In this document: piece by piece, positions 24,606-32,335 of the stretch
How positions within the stretch are numbered: the first letter of the stretch is position 1
Layout of the letters: the number at the start of each line of letters is the position of its first letter
Assembly: GCF_050589845.1 (NCBI RefSeq)
Contig: NZ_JBNGPA010000011.1
Span: 62,001 to 126,000 of the forward strand
Length of the DNA stretch: 64,000 nt
Reading direction: 5' to 3'
Source of the DNA: Carboxylicivirga agarovorans
GTDB lineage: Bacteria; Bacteroidota; Bacteroidia; Bacteroidales; Marinilabiliaceae
Position numbers and translations under genes: made by a program
The notes under the pieces: model-generated
The model's input: only the letters and a program-made list of their open reading frames with translations
Told to the model about the DNA's origin: nothing
Database searches by the model: none

Positions 24606-25286
24606 TTATTTAGCGTTTGCCATCCAGTCATCTGTGCTAAGCATCCAGCTTTCAATTACTAGTGGAGCTTCGTCAAAATCAGCATCATTGAATACTGATG
24701 ACCAACTGTCCAGGTTAAGCATCCAGGCTTCGATGTGAAGTTGTTCGTTAACAAATTCGTTAGAAGCAAATCCGCTGTTGTCGTTTAATCCAGCCCAGTC
24801 GCTTGTGTTTAACATCCAGCTTTCAATTCTTAAAGCTTCTTCTTCAAAAGTGTTTGATGAAGCTACAGTCCAGCTGTTTATATCGGTCATCCATTCTTCA
24901 ACAACGATAGGGTTCTCAGTGAATGTAGTTGGTATAGTCATTGCTGTTGTAGTGGCAACTGCAGCTTCTGTTGAAGTGCTTGAGGCTACTTCAAAAGGTT
25001 GTGTCATCCAGGCTTCAATTTCTAAAGGAGCTTCTGTGTCAGCAAATAACTCTTTCAGGTTTGTTGCATATGTTTCTGTAATTGGCGCTGTTGCTACCGG
25101 CTTGGTTAATCGTGAATTAATCACGTATGACATATCTTTAATAAGATTTACGTTTTCGTCTTTCTGGAAATATGAAAAGAATATACTCAAAGTAAAAATG
25201 CTTGCTGCAATACCGAAAAACAGGTAGTTAATTACTGAGTTCTTGTGGCTATGGTTAACTGTAGTTTTCATCTCTAAATCCTCCAT
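24606..25286 (-). CDS. membrane-anchored protein with five IESWM-type repeats
   Basis: This 226-aa protein has one membrane segment (about 20-38) and then five copies of a 15-residue unit, consensus (E)APLxIEsWMLxxxSW, at about 85, 125, 150, 181 and 207. The units are spaced 25-40 residues apart and separated by Ser/Thr/Ala- or Asn/Asp-rich linkers; the last three are the best preserved. The repeats probably lie outside the cytoplasm and each could form a short amphipathic helix with exposed tryptophans. I cannot name a function. Start at 25286 or 25271 (MKTTV) is equally possible. Confidence 0.7.
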   Translation of the reverse strand: MEDLEMKTTVNHSHKNSVINYLFFGIAASIFTLSIFFSYFQKDENVNLIKDMSYVINSRLTKPVATAPITETYATNLKELFADTEAPLEIEAWMTQPFEVASSTSTEAAVATTTAMTIPTTFTENPIVVEEWMTDINSWTVASSNTFEEEALRIESWMLNTSDWAGLNDNSGFASNEFVNEQLHIEAWMLNLDSWSSVFNDADFDEAPLVIESWMLSTDDWMANAK

Positions 25287-25435
25287 TGTTTGTTACGTCA
25301 ATGGTATATCAGAATGTGTGCCACACTTTATAAGTAACAGATATATAGATTAATAGGTGTATTTAAGAGTTTTTTATCTGCTAAATTTTGAACGGTATTG
25401 CAACAAGAGGCTGTTCGGATTCGAACAAACAAAAA

Positions 25436-25464
25436 AAGTTCTGCCAAATCAATGACAGAACTTT
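25436..25464. terminator. terminator downstream of mdh
   Basis: AAAGTTCTG (25436-25444) pairs with CAGAACTTT (25456-25464). The A-run before it gives the U-tract on the minus strand, where mdh is read. Confidence 0.65.
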
Positions 25465-25553
25465 ATATTTTGTAGCTTAATAAGTGCTAAAATAAGAACG
25501 TGTTGAACAGAGCTTCACTTCTGCCGTCGGTCTTATTCTTCCTTAGCAGATAA

Positions 25554-26480
25554 TTAAGCTTTATCCAGTACGCTCATTACTTCAAGAACGTGCTTACGGC
25601 TTGTTTCCAGCAATTCTTTCTCATCGGCATTAAGATCCAGTTCAATCACTTTCTCAACACCATTTTTACCAAGAATTACAGGAACACCAAGGTAACAGTC
25701 ATCGATACCGTACTCACCTTCTAATTTAATACACACAGGGAATACACGCTTCTGATCCCTTACAATAGCCTCAACCATTTGTGCAGCAGCAGAACCAGGG
25801 GCATACCATGCAGAAGTACCCATCAATTTAACCAACTCACCACCACCAAACTTAGTGCGCTCGATGATTGCGTCCAGTTTTTCGCTATCGATAAGTTCAG
25901 TTACAGGAATACCACCAACAGTAGTGTAACGTGGAAGCGGTACCATGGTGTCACCGTGTCCACCCATTAATACTGCCTGAATATCTTTTGGAGATACATT
26001 TAACTCTTCAGCTAAGAAAGCGCGGTAGCGGGCTGTATCTAAAATACCTGCCATACCCATTACTTTTGTACGTGGAAATTTAGATGTTAAATGAGCCTGG
26101 TAAGTCATTACATCCAATGGGTTTGATACGATAATAATAATCGCTTCAGGTGAATGTTTTACAACCTGCTCAGTTACTGATTTAACAATACCTGCGTTAG
26201 TTGAGATCAGGTCGTCACGAGTCATCCCTGGTTTACGTGGAAGACCAGATGTAATTACTACTACATCAGAACCAGCTGTTTTCTCATAATCGTTAGTTGA
26301 TCCAATTGTTCTTGTATCATACAAGTTAATCGGAGCTTTTTGCCAAATGTCAAGCGCCTTTCCCTCAGCAACGCCTTCTTTAATGTCAACTAGTACAACT
26401 TCATTTGCAATTTCTCTATAAGCGAGAACATCAGCACAAGTTGCACCTACATTACCTGCTCCAACTACAGTTACTTTCAT
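25554..26480 (-). CDS. mdh: malate dehydrogenase
   Basis: Malate dehydrogenase interconverts malate and oxaloacetate with NAD in the TCA cycle. The 308-aa protein is of the lactate-dehydrogenase-like type: GAGNVG (7-12), D32 for NAD, PRKPGMTR (81-88) with the substrate arginines, VSNPLDVM (118-125), R151 and the catalytic histidine in MGGHGDT (H175). The arginine at 82 marks malate rather than lactate specificity. A minus-strand TATATTTG at 26598-26591 is a likely -7 box. The gene stands alone. Confidence 0.95.
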   Translation of the reverse strand: MKVTVVGAGNVGATCADVLAYREIANEVVLVDIKEGVAEGKALDIWQKAPINLYDTRTIGSTNDYEKTAGSDVVVITSGLPRKPGMTRDDLISTNAGIVKSVTEQVVKHSPEAIIIIVSNPLDVMTYQAHLTSKFPRTKVMGMAGILDTARYRAFLAEELNVSPKDIQAVLMGGHGDTMVPLPRYTTVGGIPVTELIDSEKLDAIIERTKFGGGELVKLMGTSAWYAPGSAAAQMVEAIVRDQKRVFPVCIKLEGEYGIDDCYLGVPVILGKNGVEKVIELDLNADEKELLETSRKHVLEVMSVLDKA

Positions 26481-26590
26481 AATAAAAAGGTATTAATTTA
26501 GTGTTATATCAAATTTCTATAAATCCAGATAAAGTGCATGTGGACAACACTTAACACTTCCCCTGTTTAGTGTTTAATTTTTTGCACACG

Positions 26591-26598
26591 CAAATATA
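26591..26598 (-). promoter_or_regulatory. putative -7 box of mdh; intergenic 26481-26913
   Basis: TATATTTG on the minus strand fits the Bacteroidota -7 box, about 110 bp upstream of the mdh start; the -33 box is poor. On the plus strand TAGCTTTG (26835-26842) could serve folP. Otherwise this AT-rich divergent region shows nothing distinct. Confidence 0.4.
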
Positions 26599-26913
26599 AA
26601 ACTTTATTTAGCCCTACATTGAAAATTTGGGGCTTTAACGTTTGTTAGTAAATGAGGTTGAGGTTGTATGTATCTGAATATTAAAAACATCTAATTGATT
26701 CTATTTAATGAAAAAATTCTCTATTTAGTAAAAACAGCGATAATTGTTAATAAATCTGACTAATACTTAATTTCACATACGGTTGAATCTTCAACCAAAA
26801 TTTATTTGTCTGGTGTTGAGCTAATATTTTGTTTTAGCTTTGTATGAGAATTAACAATTTCAGGCACATCATGTTTAAATAAATTTTTGCCTGGGCTTCT
26901 AAAAAGTAGTAAA

Positions 26914-27747
26914 ATGCATACAATCAATATAAAAGGAAAGCTGGTTGAATTAACAGATCCCATAGCGATGGGTATATTGAATATTACTCCCGATTCTTTT
27001 TTTGACGGAGGAAAATATCAGTTACAAAAAGATATAGAGGAACGGTGTGAGCAAATATTGATTGAGGGCGCTAAAGTTATTGATATTGGTGCTTATTCAT
27101 CACGGCCTGGAGCCATCCATATTTCAGAAGAGGAAGAAGTGCAGCGCCTCACTCAGGCTTTAACATGGATTCGAAAGCGACACCCTGATGCCATTTTATC
27201 GGTTGATACCTTTCGCGCTTCGGTTAGCGAATTAGTTGTTAATGACTTTGAAGTTGATATAATCAACGATATATCAGGGGGGATGATGGATGATCGCATG
27301 TTTGAAATGATTGGCAGGCTGGGCGTGCCATATGTTTTAATGCACATGCAGGGGACTCCTCAGAACATGCAACAAAATCCGGTATATAATAATCTGATTG
27401 GTGATATCAGTTTGTTTTTTGCTGAACAGTTAAAAAAGCTGAGAGCCTATGGGGCCAAAGACATCATTTTAGACCTCGGTTTTGGTTTTGGTAAAACATT
27501 AGAACATAATTATGAACTTTTGCGCGAATTAAATCAATTTGATCTGTTTGACTTGCCCATGTTGGTTGGTGTGTCGCGTAAGTCAATGATATATAGGTTA
27601 CTCGATGTTGTTCCGAAAGAGGCCTTGAACGGAACTACTGCCTTAAATACGGTTGCTTTATTGAATGGCGCTGATATTTTAAGGGTGCATGATGTCAAAG
27701 AAGCCGTAGAATGTATTAATTTAGTGCGTCAACTTAAAAAAGCCTGA
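26914..27747 (+). CDS. folP: dihydropteroate synthase
   Basis: FolP joins pterin pyrophosphate to p-aminobenzoate in folate synthesis. I use the ATG at 26914 (MHTINIKGK); an upstream TTG frame from 26887 adds only nine unlikely residues. Family motifs are all present: MGILNITPDSFFDGG near the start, DIGAYSSRPGA, LSVDTFRA, INDISGG, VLMHMQGTPQNMQ, DLGFGFGKT, GVSRKSMI and LRVHDV at the end, giving a normal TIM barrel of 277 aa. It is followed after 7 bp by cdaA, an arrangement common in Bacteroidota. Confidence 0.95.
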   Translation: MHTINIKGKLVELTDPIAMGILNITPDSFFDGGKYQLQKDIEERCEQILIEGAKVIDIGAYSSRPGAIHISEEEEVQRLTQALTWIRKRHPDAILSVDTFRASVSELVVNDFEVDIINDISGGMMDDRMFEMIGRLGVPYVLMHMQGTPQNMQQNPVYNNLIGDISLFFAEQLKKLRAYGAKDIILDLGFGFGKTLEHNYELLRELNQFDLFDLPMLVGVSRKSMIYRLLDVVPKEALNGTTALNTVALLNGADILRVHDVKEAVECINLVRQLKKA

Positions 27748-27754
27748 TTACTAA

Positions 27755-28522
27755 ATGACATTTCTGGATATACGATTTATTGATTTAGTCGACATCGTTT
27801 TGGTGGCTTATCTGATGTTTCGCGTCTATAAGCTCATTAAAGGAACGGTGGCGCTGTATATCATGCTGGGTATCTTTGCCTTTGTTATTTTCTGGGTCTT
27901 GATCAAAACCTTTGGGATGGAGCTGTCTTCGACCATCCTTGATCATATTGTAAATGTTGGAGTTATTGCTTTTATCGTGGTTTTTCAGCAGGAGATCAGA
28001 CGATTTCTGCTCTTACTGGGATCGCGCTATAATGTGACCAATCGCTTTTCAATGGATAAAGTCTTTATGTCGCAATCAAAAGGAATGATGTCTATTTATA
28101 ATAAGCCTGTAGTAAGGGCCTGTGTCTCTCTGGCAAAAACCAAAACAGGGGCGTTGATTGTTATTACAAAAGATTCAGAACTGCTTGATTATGTGCAAAC
28201 AGGAGAGCTGATCAACGGAGTGATATCAACCCAGCTATTGGAAAATATATTTTTTAAGAACAGTCCCTTGCATGATGGAGCTGTGATAATAACCGGGAAT
28301 AAAATTAAAGCAGCAGGATGTATTCTGCCAGTTTCTCAAAATACGGATCTGCCCAAGCGTGTTGGATTGCGTCATCGCGCTGCCATGGGTATTACCGAGT
28401 CCACTGACGCGCACGCCATTGTTGTTTCTGAGGAAACCGGACGAATTTCTTTTTTTAGTAAAGGGCAAATGGAAATGGGTGTGACAGATGAAGAGTTACA
28501 GGAACTATTGAATAAATCCTGA
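27755..28522 (+). CDS. cdaA: diadenylate cyclase CdaA
   Basis: CdaA makes the second messenger c-di-AMP from two ATP. The 255-aa protein has three N-terminal membrane segments (about 8-25, 33-50, 65-80) and a DAC domain (about 110-225) with the catalytic DGA (174-176) and RHR (206-208) motifs. It lies 7 bp after folP. c-di-AMP commonly controls potassium and wall homeostasis; no target is visible here. Confidence 0.93.
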   Translation: MTFLDIRFIDLVDIVLVAYLMFRVYKLIKGTVALYIMLGIFAFVIFWVLIKTFGMELSSTILDHIVNVGVIAFIVVFQQEIRRFLLLLGSRYNVTNRFSMDKVFMSQSKGMMSIYNKPVVRACVSLAKTKTGALIVITKDSELLDYVQTGELINGVISTQLLENIFFKNSPLHDGAVIITGNKIKAAGCILPVSQNTDLPKRVGLRHRAAMGITESTDAHAIVVSEETGRISFFSKGQMEMGVTDEELQELLNKS

Positions 28523-28556
28523 TGTTGGAGTGTGAATTATAAAAGGTACAATACTT

Positions 28557-29441
28557 ATGCCTCAAGGGCTTATACATAATAAAGTTGCGATAAGCGGAGC
28601 AACAGGTTTTATAGGGACAGCATTGTCTAATTTTTTGGAGTGCAATGGTTTTGAGGTTGTGCGACTTAAGCGGCATCATTTTGGAAGGGGTAGTGGACAA
28701 CTGGATCGCCTGATAGCTGACTGTTCTGTAATCATTAATCTTGCCGGAGCCCCTGTAGCAGCGAAGAAGTGGACCCGTGCCTACAAGTCTGAGATTTTAA
28801 ACAGCCGTATTCACACAACGGAACGATTGGTGAAGGCCATTCATAATATGACCACGAAACCCGATGTATTCATCTCATGCTCAGCAGTTGGAATTTATGA
28901 TAGTTACGAGGTGCATGATGAGTTCTCGACTAATTATGCCGATGACTTTTTAGGACAGGTATGTCAGCAATGGGAAGCAAGGGCGTTTAGAGCTCAAACG
29001 ATGGATAAGGTGCGTTTGTGTATAGTAAGGATGGGTGTTGTTCTTGGTAATGAAGGAGGAGCCTTCACGCGCATGGCCAGACCTTTTAAATTTGGCCTGG
29101 GATGCAAACTGGGGGACGGACATCAGGTATTTCCTTTTATTCATTTAAACGATGTATTAAGTGCATTCTGGTATCTGATCAAACGAAAAGAATCGCACGG
29201 TATTTATAACCTGGTTGCCCCGCAGATGATTTCCAATCTGGAGATAACTGAAGCAATGCAGAAAAGAACGCGTAAATCACTTTTACCATCAGTGCCTAAA
29301 GCTGCCCTCAGGTTGCTGTATGGCGAGGGAGCAGAGATCTTACTGGTGGGACAAAAAGTAGTGCCCAAGCGACTGGAAAGGGAAGGCTTTCATTTTGCCT
29401 TTCCTGATTTTAAGTCAGTGCTGGACGATCTTCTTTTATAG
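28557..29441 (+). CDS. TIGR01777 family epimerase (YfcH/SDR39U1-like)
   Basis: This 294-aa extended SDR starts with ISGATGFIGTALSNFL for nucleotide binding and has the family blocks INLAGAPVAAKKWT, SRIHTTERLVKAI, ISCSAVGIYD and VVLGNEGGAFTRMARPFKFGLG, ending in the C-terminal DUF1731-type region (PKAALRLLYGEGAEILLVGQKVVPKRL). The reaction is unknown. It follows cdaA by 34 bp and may be co-transcribed with folP-cdaA. Confidence 0.88.
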   Translation: MPQGLIHNKVAISGATGFIGTALSNFLECNGFEVVRLKRHHFGRGSGQLDRLIADCSVIINLAGAPVAAKKWTRAYKSEILNSRIHTTERLVKAIHNMTTKPDVFISCSAVGIYDSYEVHDEFSTNYADDFLGQVCQQWEARAFRAQTMDKVRLCIVRMGVVLGNEGGAFTRMARPFKFGLGCKLGDGHQVFPFIHLNDVLSAFWYLIKRKESHGIYNLVAPQMISNLEITEAMQKRTRKSLLPSVPKAALRLLYGEGAEILLVGQKVVPKRLEREGFHFAFPDFKSVLDDLLL

Positions 29442-29461
29442 TTTTTCTCACATTATTGATA

Positions 29462-29560
29462 ATGCGGCACTGTTATTACTTATTCATTTTATTATTGTTT
29501 GGTTGTTGTTCAGGTCAGCCTGAATTTCAACTGGAGGGTAAGTGGCAATCTAATTGTTGA
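29462..29560 (+). pseudogene. truncated lipoprotein, first 32 residues
   Basis: The ATG at 29462 opens MRHCYYLFILLLFGCCSG, a credible lipoprotein signal with a Cys after FGC, followed by QPEFQLEGKWQS, which resembles the first strand of a lipocalin-like domain, and then a stop. The missing rest suggests a gene cut off by the adjoining simple repeat (29561-29638). It is 20 bp downstream of the epimerase gene and co-directional. Confidence 0.5.
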
Positions 29561-29566
29561 ATCGTC

Positions 29567-29638
29567 GAACTGAACATCCCAACATCTCAACACCTCACAT
29601 CCCCACATCGAACATCTCACATCTTAACATCCCTAAAT
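29567..29638. repeat. degenerate ACATCYCA simple repeat
   Basis: About eight imperfect copies of an 8- to 10-bp unit (AACATCCC, AACATCTC, ACACCTC, ACATCCCC, ACATCG, ACATCTC, ACATCTT, ACATCCC) run from the end of the truncated lipoprotein into the end of the hemolysin III gene. Confidence 0.7.
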
Positions 29639-30262
29639 ATACCAATAAACCGCATGGAAATGCGCATACGCGCCTGCCAGCACAAAGAAGTGAAAGATGG
29701 CATGATTCATAGGTATACGTTTGATCTGGTAAAGGACAGCCCCCAGGGTGTAAAATGCACCACCAATTGATAGCCAAAGTAAGGCTGATGAAGACAGAGC
29801 GCCAATAAGCGATTTGCTGGCCACAACTACTATCCAGCCAAGTAATACATAACTGATGGTTGATACCAGCTTAAAACGTCCGGTGAAGAATAGTTTGAGG
29901 ATGATGCCGGCGATAGCCAGAAACCAAACAGCCGCGAGCATCCAATAAGCTAGTTTGTTGCCAATTCCCAGTGCTAAAAAAGGTATATATGAACCGGCGA
30001 TCATCAGGTAGATGGCGCAATGATCAAAAACCTTCAGCTTAACCCTTTTTGATTCTTCTTTAGCCGAATGATATAAAGTAGATGCGGTAAACATGGCAAT
30101 GATGCATAATCCATAAATGAGGTAAACCGTAAAAGATAGTGGGCCGGATGCCTTAAAGAGCAGAAAGATCAGTGCAATAATGCCAAGAGGAATTCCTGTA
30201 AGGTGACTGTATATGTTTAGTTTTTCTTCAGTTGGGCTGTAGGTGTTAGGTTTCAACTGCAT
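29633..30262 (-). CDS. hemolysin III family membrane protein (PAQR-like)
   Basis: The 209-aa protein has seven membrane segments and the three zinc-site histidines of the HlyIII/PAQR superfamily: one in TASTLYHS (H65) and two in the C-terminal NHAIFHFFVLAGAYAHFHA stretch. Despite the name, bacterial members are thought to act in membrane-lipid homeostasis. It stands alone; its last codons run into the simple repeat. Confidence 0.88.
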   Translation of the reverse strand: MQLKPNTYSPTEEKLNIYSHLTGIPLGIIALIFLLFKASGPLSFTVYLIYGLCIIAMFTASTLYHSAKEESKRVKLKVFDHCAIYLMIAGSYIPFLALGIGNKLAYWMLAAVWFLAIAGIILKLFFTGRFKLVSTISYVLLGWIVVVASKSLIGALSSSALLWLSIGGAFYTLGAVLYQIKRIPMNHAIFHFFVLAGAYAHFHAVYWYI

Positions 30263-30334
30263 TTTTTTCTTTCAAAAGTAAATTAATAATATTGATTCAG
30301 CCTGCTTATGGTGGTGTTTTCAACAAAAATATAA

Positions 30335-30429
30335 AAGGCTAAAACTTCATTTTTGAAGCCTTAGCCTTGAATTATGTTCCCCGAAAATATTGTGATTAAT
30401 CAAACACGCCACCTGTAAGGTGTTTGATT
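30335..30429 (-). terminator. two hairpins downstream of the GH31-GH13 operon
   Basis: AATCAAACAC/GTGTTTGATT (30398-30407 and 30420-30429) is close to the end of the GH13 gene; AAGGCTAA/TTAGCCTT (30335-30342 and 30361-30368) with an inner CTTC/GAAG and A-rich flank follows, giving a U-rich end on the minus strand. Confidence 0.6.
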
Positions 30430-30444
30430 GCTGTTCGGTAAAGC

Positions 30445-32301
30445 TTACTTTATTTGATAAACAAAGGATTGTAATGGTTGTAATGACGTTTTTACGAATC
30501 CGGTACCTTCTTTTACTATCAAGGTATTGGATGAACCATACATGGCATCCTCAAGCGCATATTCACCATCAGCTAAACCCCAGGCCTGAATGACTTCAGC
30601 TGGAACTTTTAAAGCAAATGAAGCCACATCAGCAGGCTTAAAGCTTGATAGTACAATTAGTTTTTCGTCATTGCTCCAGCGAACAAAACTGAATACTTTA
30701 TCACTGTAGCCTTCAGTGTTAGCCCTGTTAAAACTGTGGATTTCGGCATATTCACCCATCAAAGCTGAGCTTGTTGTCGAGAAGTTTAATAAGCGCTTGT
30801 AGAAATCCCTTAATTCTTTTTCTTCAGCTGACAATTGACCACCATCAAAAGCCCCATTATTGACCCATCGCTGATGATGAGGTACGCCGATGTAGTCAAA
30901 GATGCTTGTGCGACTGTTGCTGCCAAAGCCGGCATCTTCAGCTCCCGGCTCACCAACTTCCTGTCCAAAGTAGATCATAGTCGGAGCTGTACTGATGGTT
31001 GTTGAAACGACCATTGCCGGTTTGCCTTTTTGCGCGTCTCCAACAAACTCAGGGCTTGCAATTCGCTGCTCATCATGATTTTCAAGGAAGTGAAGCATGT
31101 GGTGTTCTATATCTTTTAGTCCTTCCTGGATGGCCGGCAGGTTATCGGTCAATCCGTGCCCTTGCATAATGTGTTTTAAGGTATCATAAAGCTCCACTTT
31201 ATCATACAGGTAGTCCATTTTACCCTTGTGAATATAATCGCGGTATAAGCTTGGATTATATACTTCAGCCAGTAAGAAAGCTTCGGGATTGGCATTCTTG
31301 ATCGATGAGTTCATGAAACTCCAGAATTCAACAGGTACCATCTCTGCCATATCAAAGCGAAATCCGTCAACCCCAAAGTCCACCCAGTAAAGGGCAATGT
31401 CACGAAATTTTATCCATGAGTCGGGTAATGTTTTGTCTTGCCAATAATCAAAATGAGCTTTCCAGTCCATTTTGTCATAACCTTGCGGTAATTCCGGAAA
31501 GTCTTTTGTACCATCAGGACGAACACCGTAATTGATCTTTACTGTTTCATACCAATCGTAAAAGCCCGGTTGGGCCAATCGGGAACCGTTACCTGTCCAT
31601 TTAGCCGGGTTTTCATCAAATTGACCATCGGCTAAGGGGTGCTCTTCTCCACCCAGTGGTTTGTAGTTGTTTTCAGGAGCTGGTACTTTAAACGATTCTC
31701 CAGGAATATAATAGAAGTTGTTATTAATGGCATATTCAACTGATGTATCATCATTGGCACCAAAGTCAACGACGCCTTCCGGGTTGTTTTTGCCTTCGTA
31801 ATGACGGGCAACGTGGTTAGGCACAATATCAATCAATACCTTCATGCCATGTTTATGTGTTCGTTCCACCAACGCTTTAAACTCAGCTAAACGATTGGCC
31901 GGGTCAACTGCTAAATCAGGGTTTACATTGTAATAATCCTTTACGGCATACGGCGAACCTGCACGCCCTTTTACAACATCCGGATCGTCGTTGGAAATAC
32001 CATATTGTGTATAATCATTGATAACAGCATGGTGAGGGACACCTGTATACCAAATGTGTGTCACACCCAGCTCTTTTATTCCTGTTAATGCTTTGTCGTT
32101 GAAGTCATTAAATTTACCTACGCCATTTTCTTCAATGGTTCCCCAGGCTTTGTTGGTCGTGTTGGTGTTTCCAAACAGGCGTGTGAATACCTGGTAAACG
32201 ACAGCCTTCTGTTTTGTTTGGCTTACCACCTCCTGTGGTTTTTGCTGCTGGCAGGCAATTAAAGCGACCAGCACTGCTGTTAATGATAAGAATCTTCTCA
32301 T
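30445..32301 (-). CDS. GH13 alpha-amylase-type lipoprotein
   Basis: This 618-aa glycoside hydrolase would cut alpha-1,4-glucans. A lipoprotein signal (ALIAC, Cys17) places it at the cell surface or periplasmic face. The GH13 regions are clear: DIVPNHVARH, the nucleophile Asp in GFRFDMAEM, the acid Glu in FLLAEVYNP, and FLENHDEQR with the third carboxylate. A C-terminal beta domain ends the protein. It follows the GH31 gene by 34 bp, and the pair would break maltodextrins down to glucose. No SusC/SusD pair is nearby, so this is not a complete polysaccharide-utilisation locus. Confidence 0.92.
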   Translation of the reverse strand: MRRFLSLTAVLVALIACQQQKPQEVVSQTKQKAVVYQVFTRLFGNTNTTNKAWGTIEENGVGKFNDFNDKALTGIKELGVTHIWYTGVPHHAVINDYTQYGISNDDPDVVKGRAGSPYAVKDYYNVNPDLAVDPANRLAEFKALVERTHKHGMKVLIDIVPNHVARHYEGKNNPEGVVDFGANDDTSVEYAINNNFYYIPGESFKVPAPENNYKPLGGEEHPLADGQFDENPAKWTGNGSRLAQPGFYDWYETVKINYGVRPDGTKDFPELPQGYDKMDWKAHFDYWQDKTLPDSWIKFRDIALYWVDFGVDGFRFDMAEMVPVEFWSFMNSSIKNANPEAFLLAEVYNPSLYRDYIHKGKMDYLYDKVELYDTLKHIMQGHGLTDNLPAIQEGLKDIEHHMLHFLENHDEQRIASPEFVGDAQKGKPAMVVSTTISTAPTMIYFGQEVGEPGAEDAGFGSNSRTSIFDYIGVPHHQRWVNNGAFDGGQLSAEEKELRDFYKRLLNFSTTSSALMGEYAEIHSFNRANTEGYSDKVFSFVRWSNDEKLIVLSSFKPADVASFALKVPAEVIQAWGLADGEYALEDAMYGSSNTLIVKEGTGFVKTSLQPLQSFVYQIK

Positions 32302-32335
32302 GAATTTAATTATCTAAAGTGTGTTATTTGTTTAT

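Noticed and set aside
24778..25227. 149-aa plus-strand frame opposite the IESWM repeat gene
   Set aside because: Mirrors the repeats of the minus-strand gene; no independent support.
29567..29638. CRISPR array
   Set aside because: Units are 8-10 bp, degenerate and without spacers; no cas genes are near.
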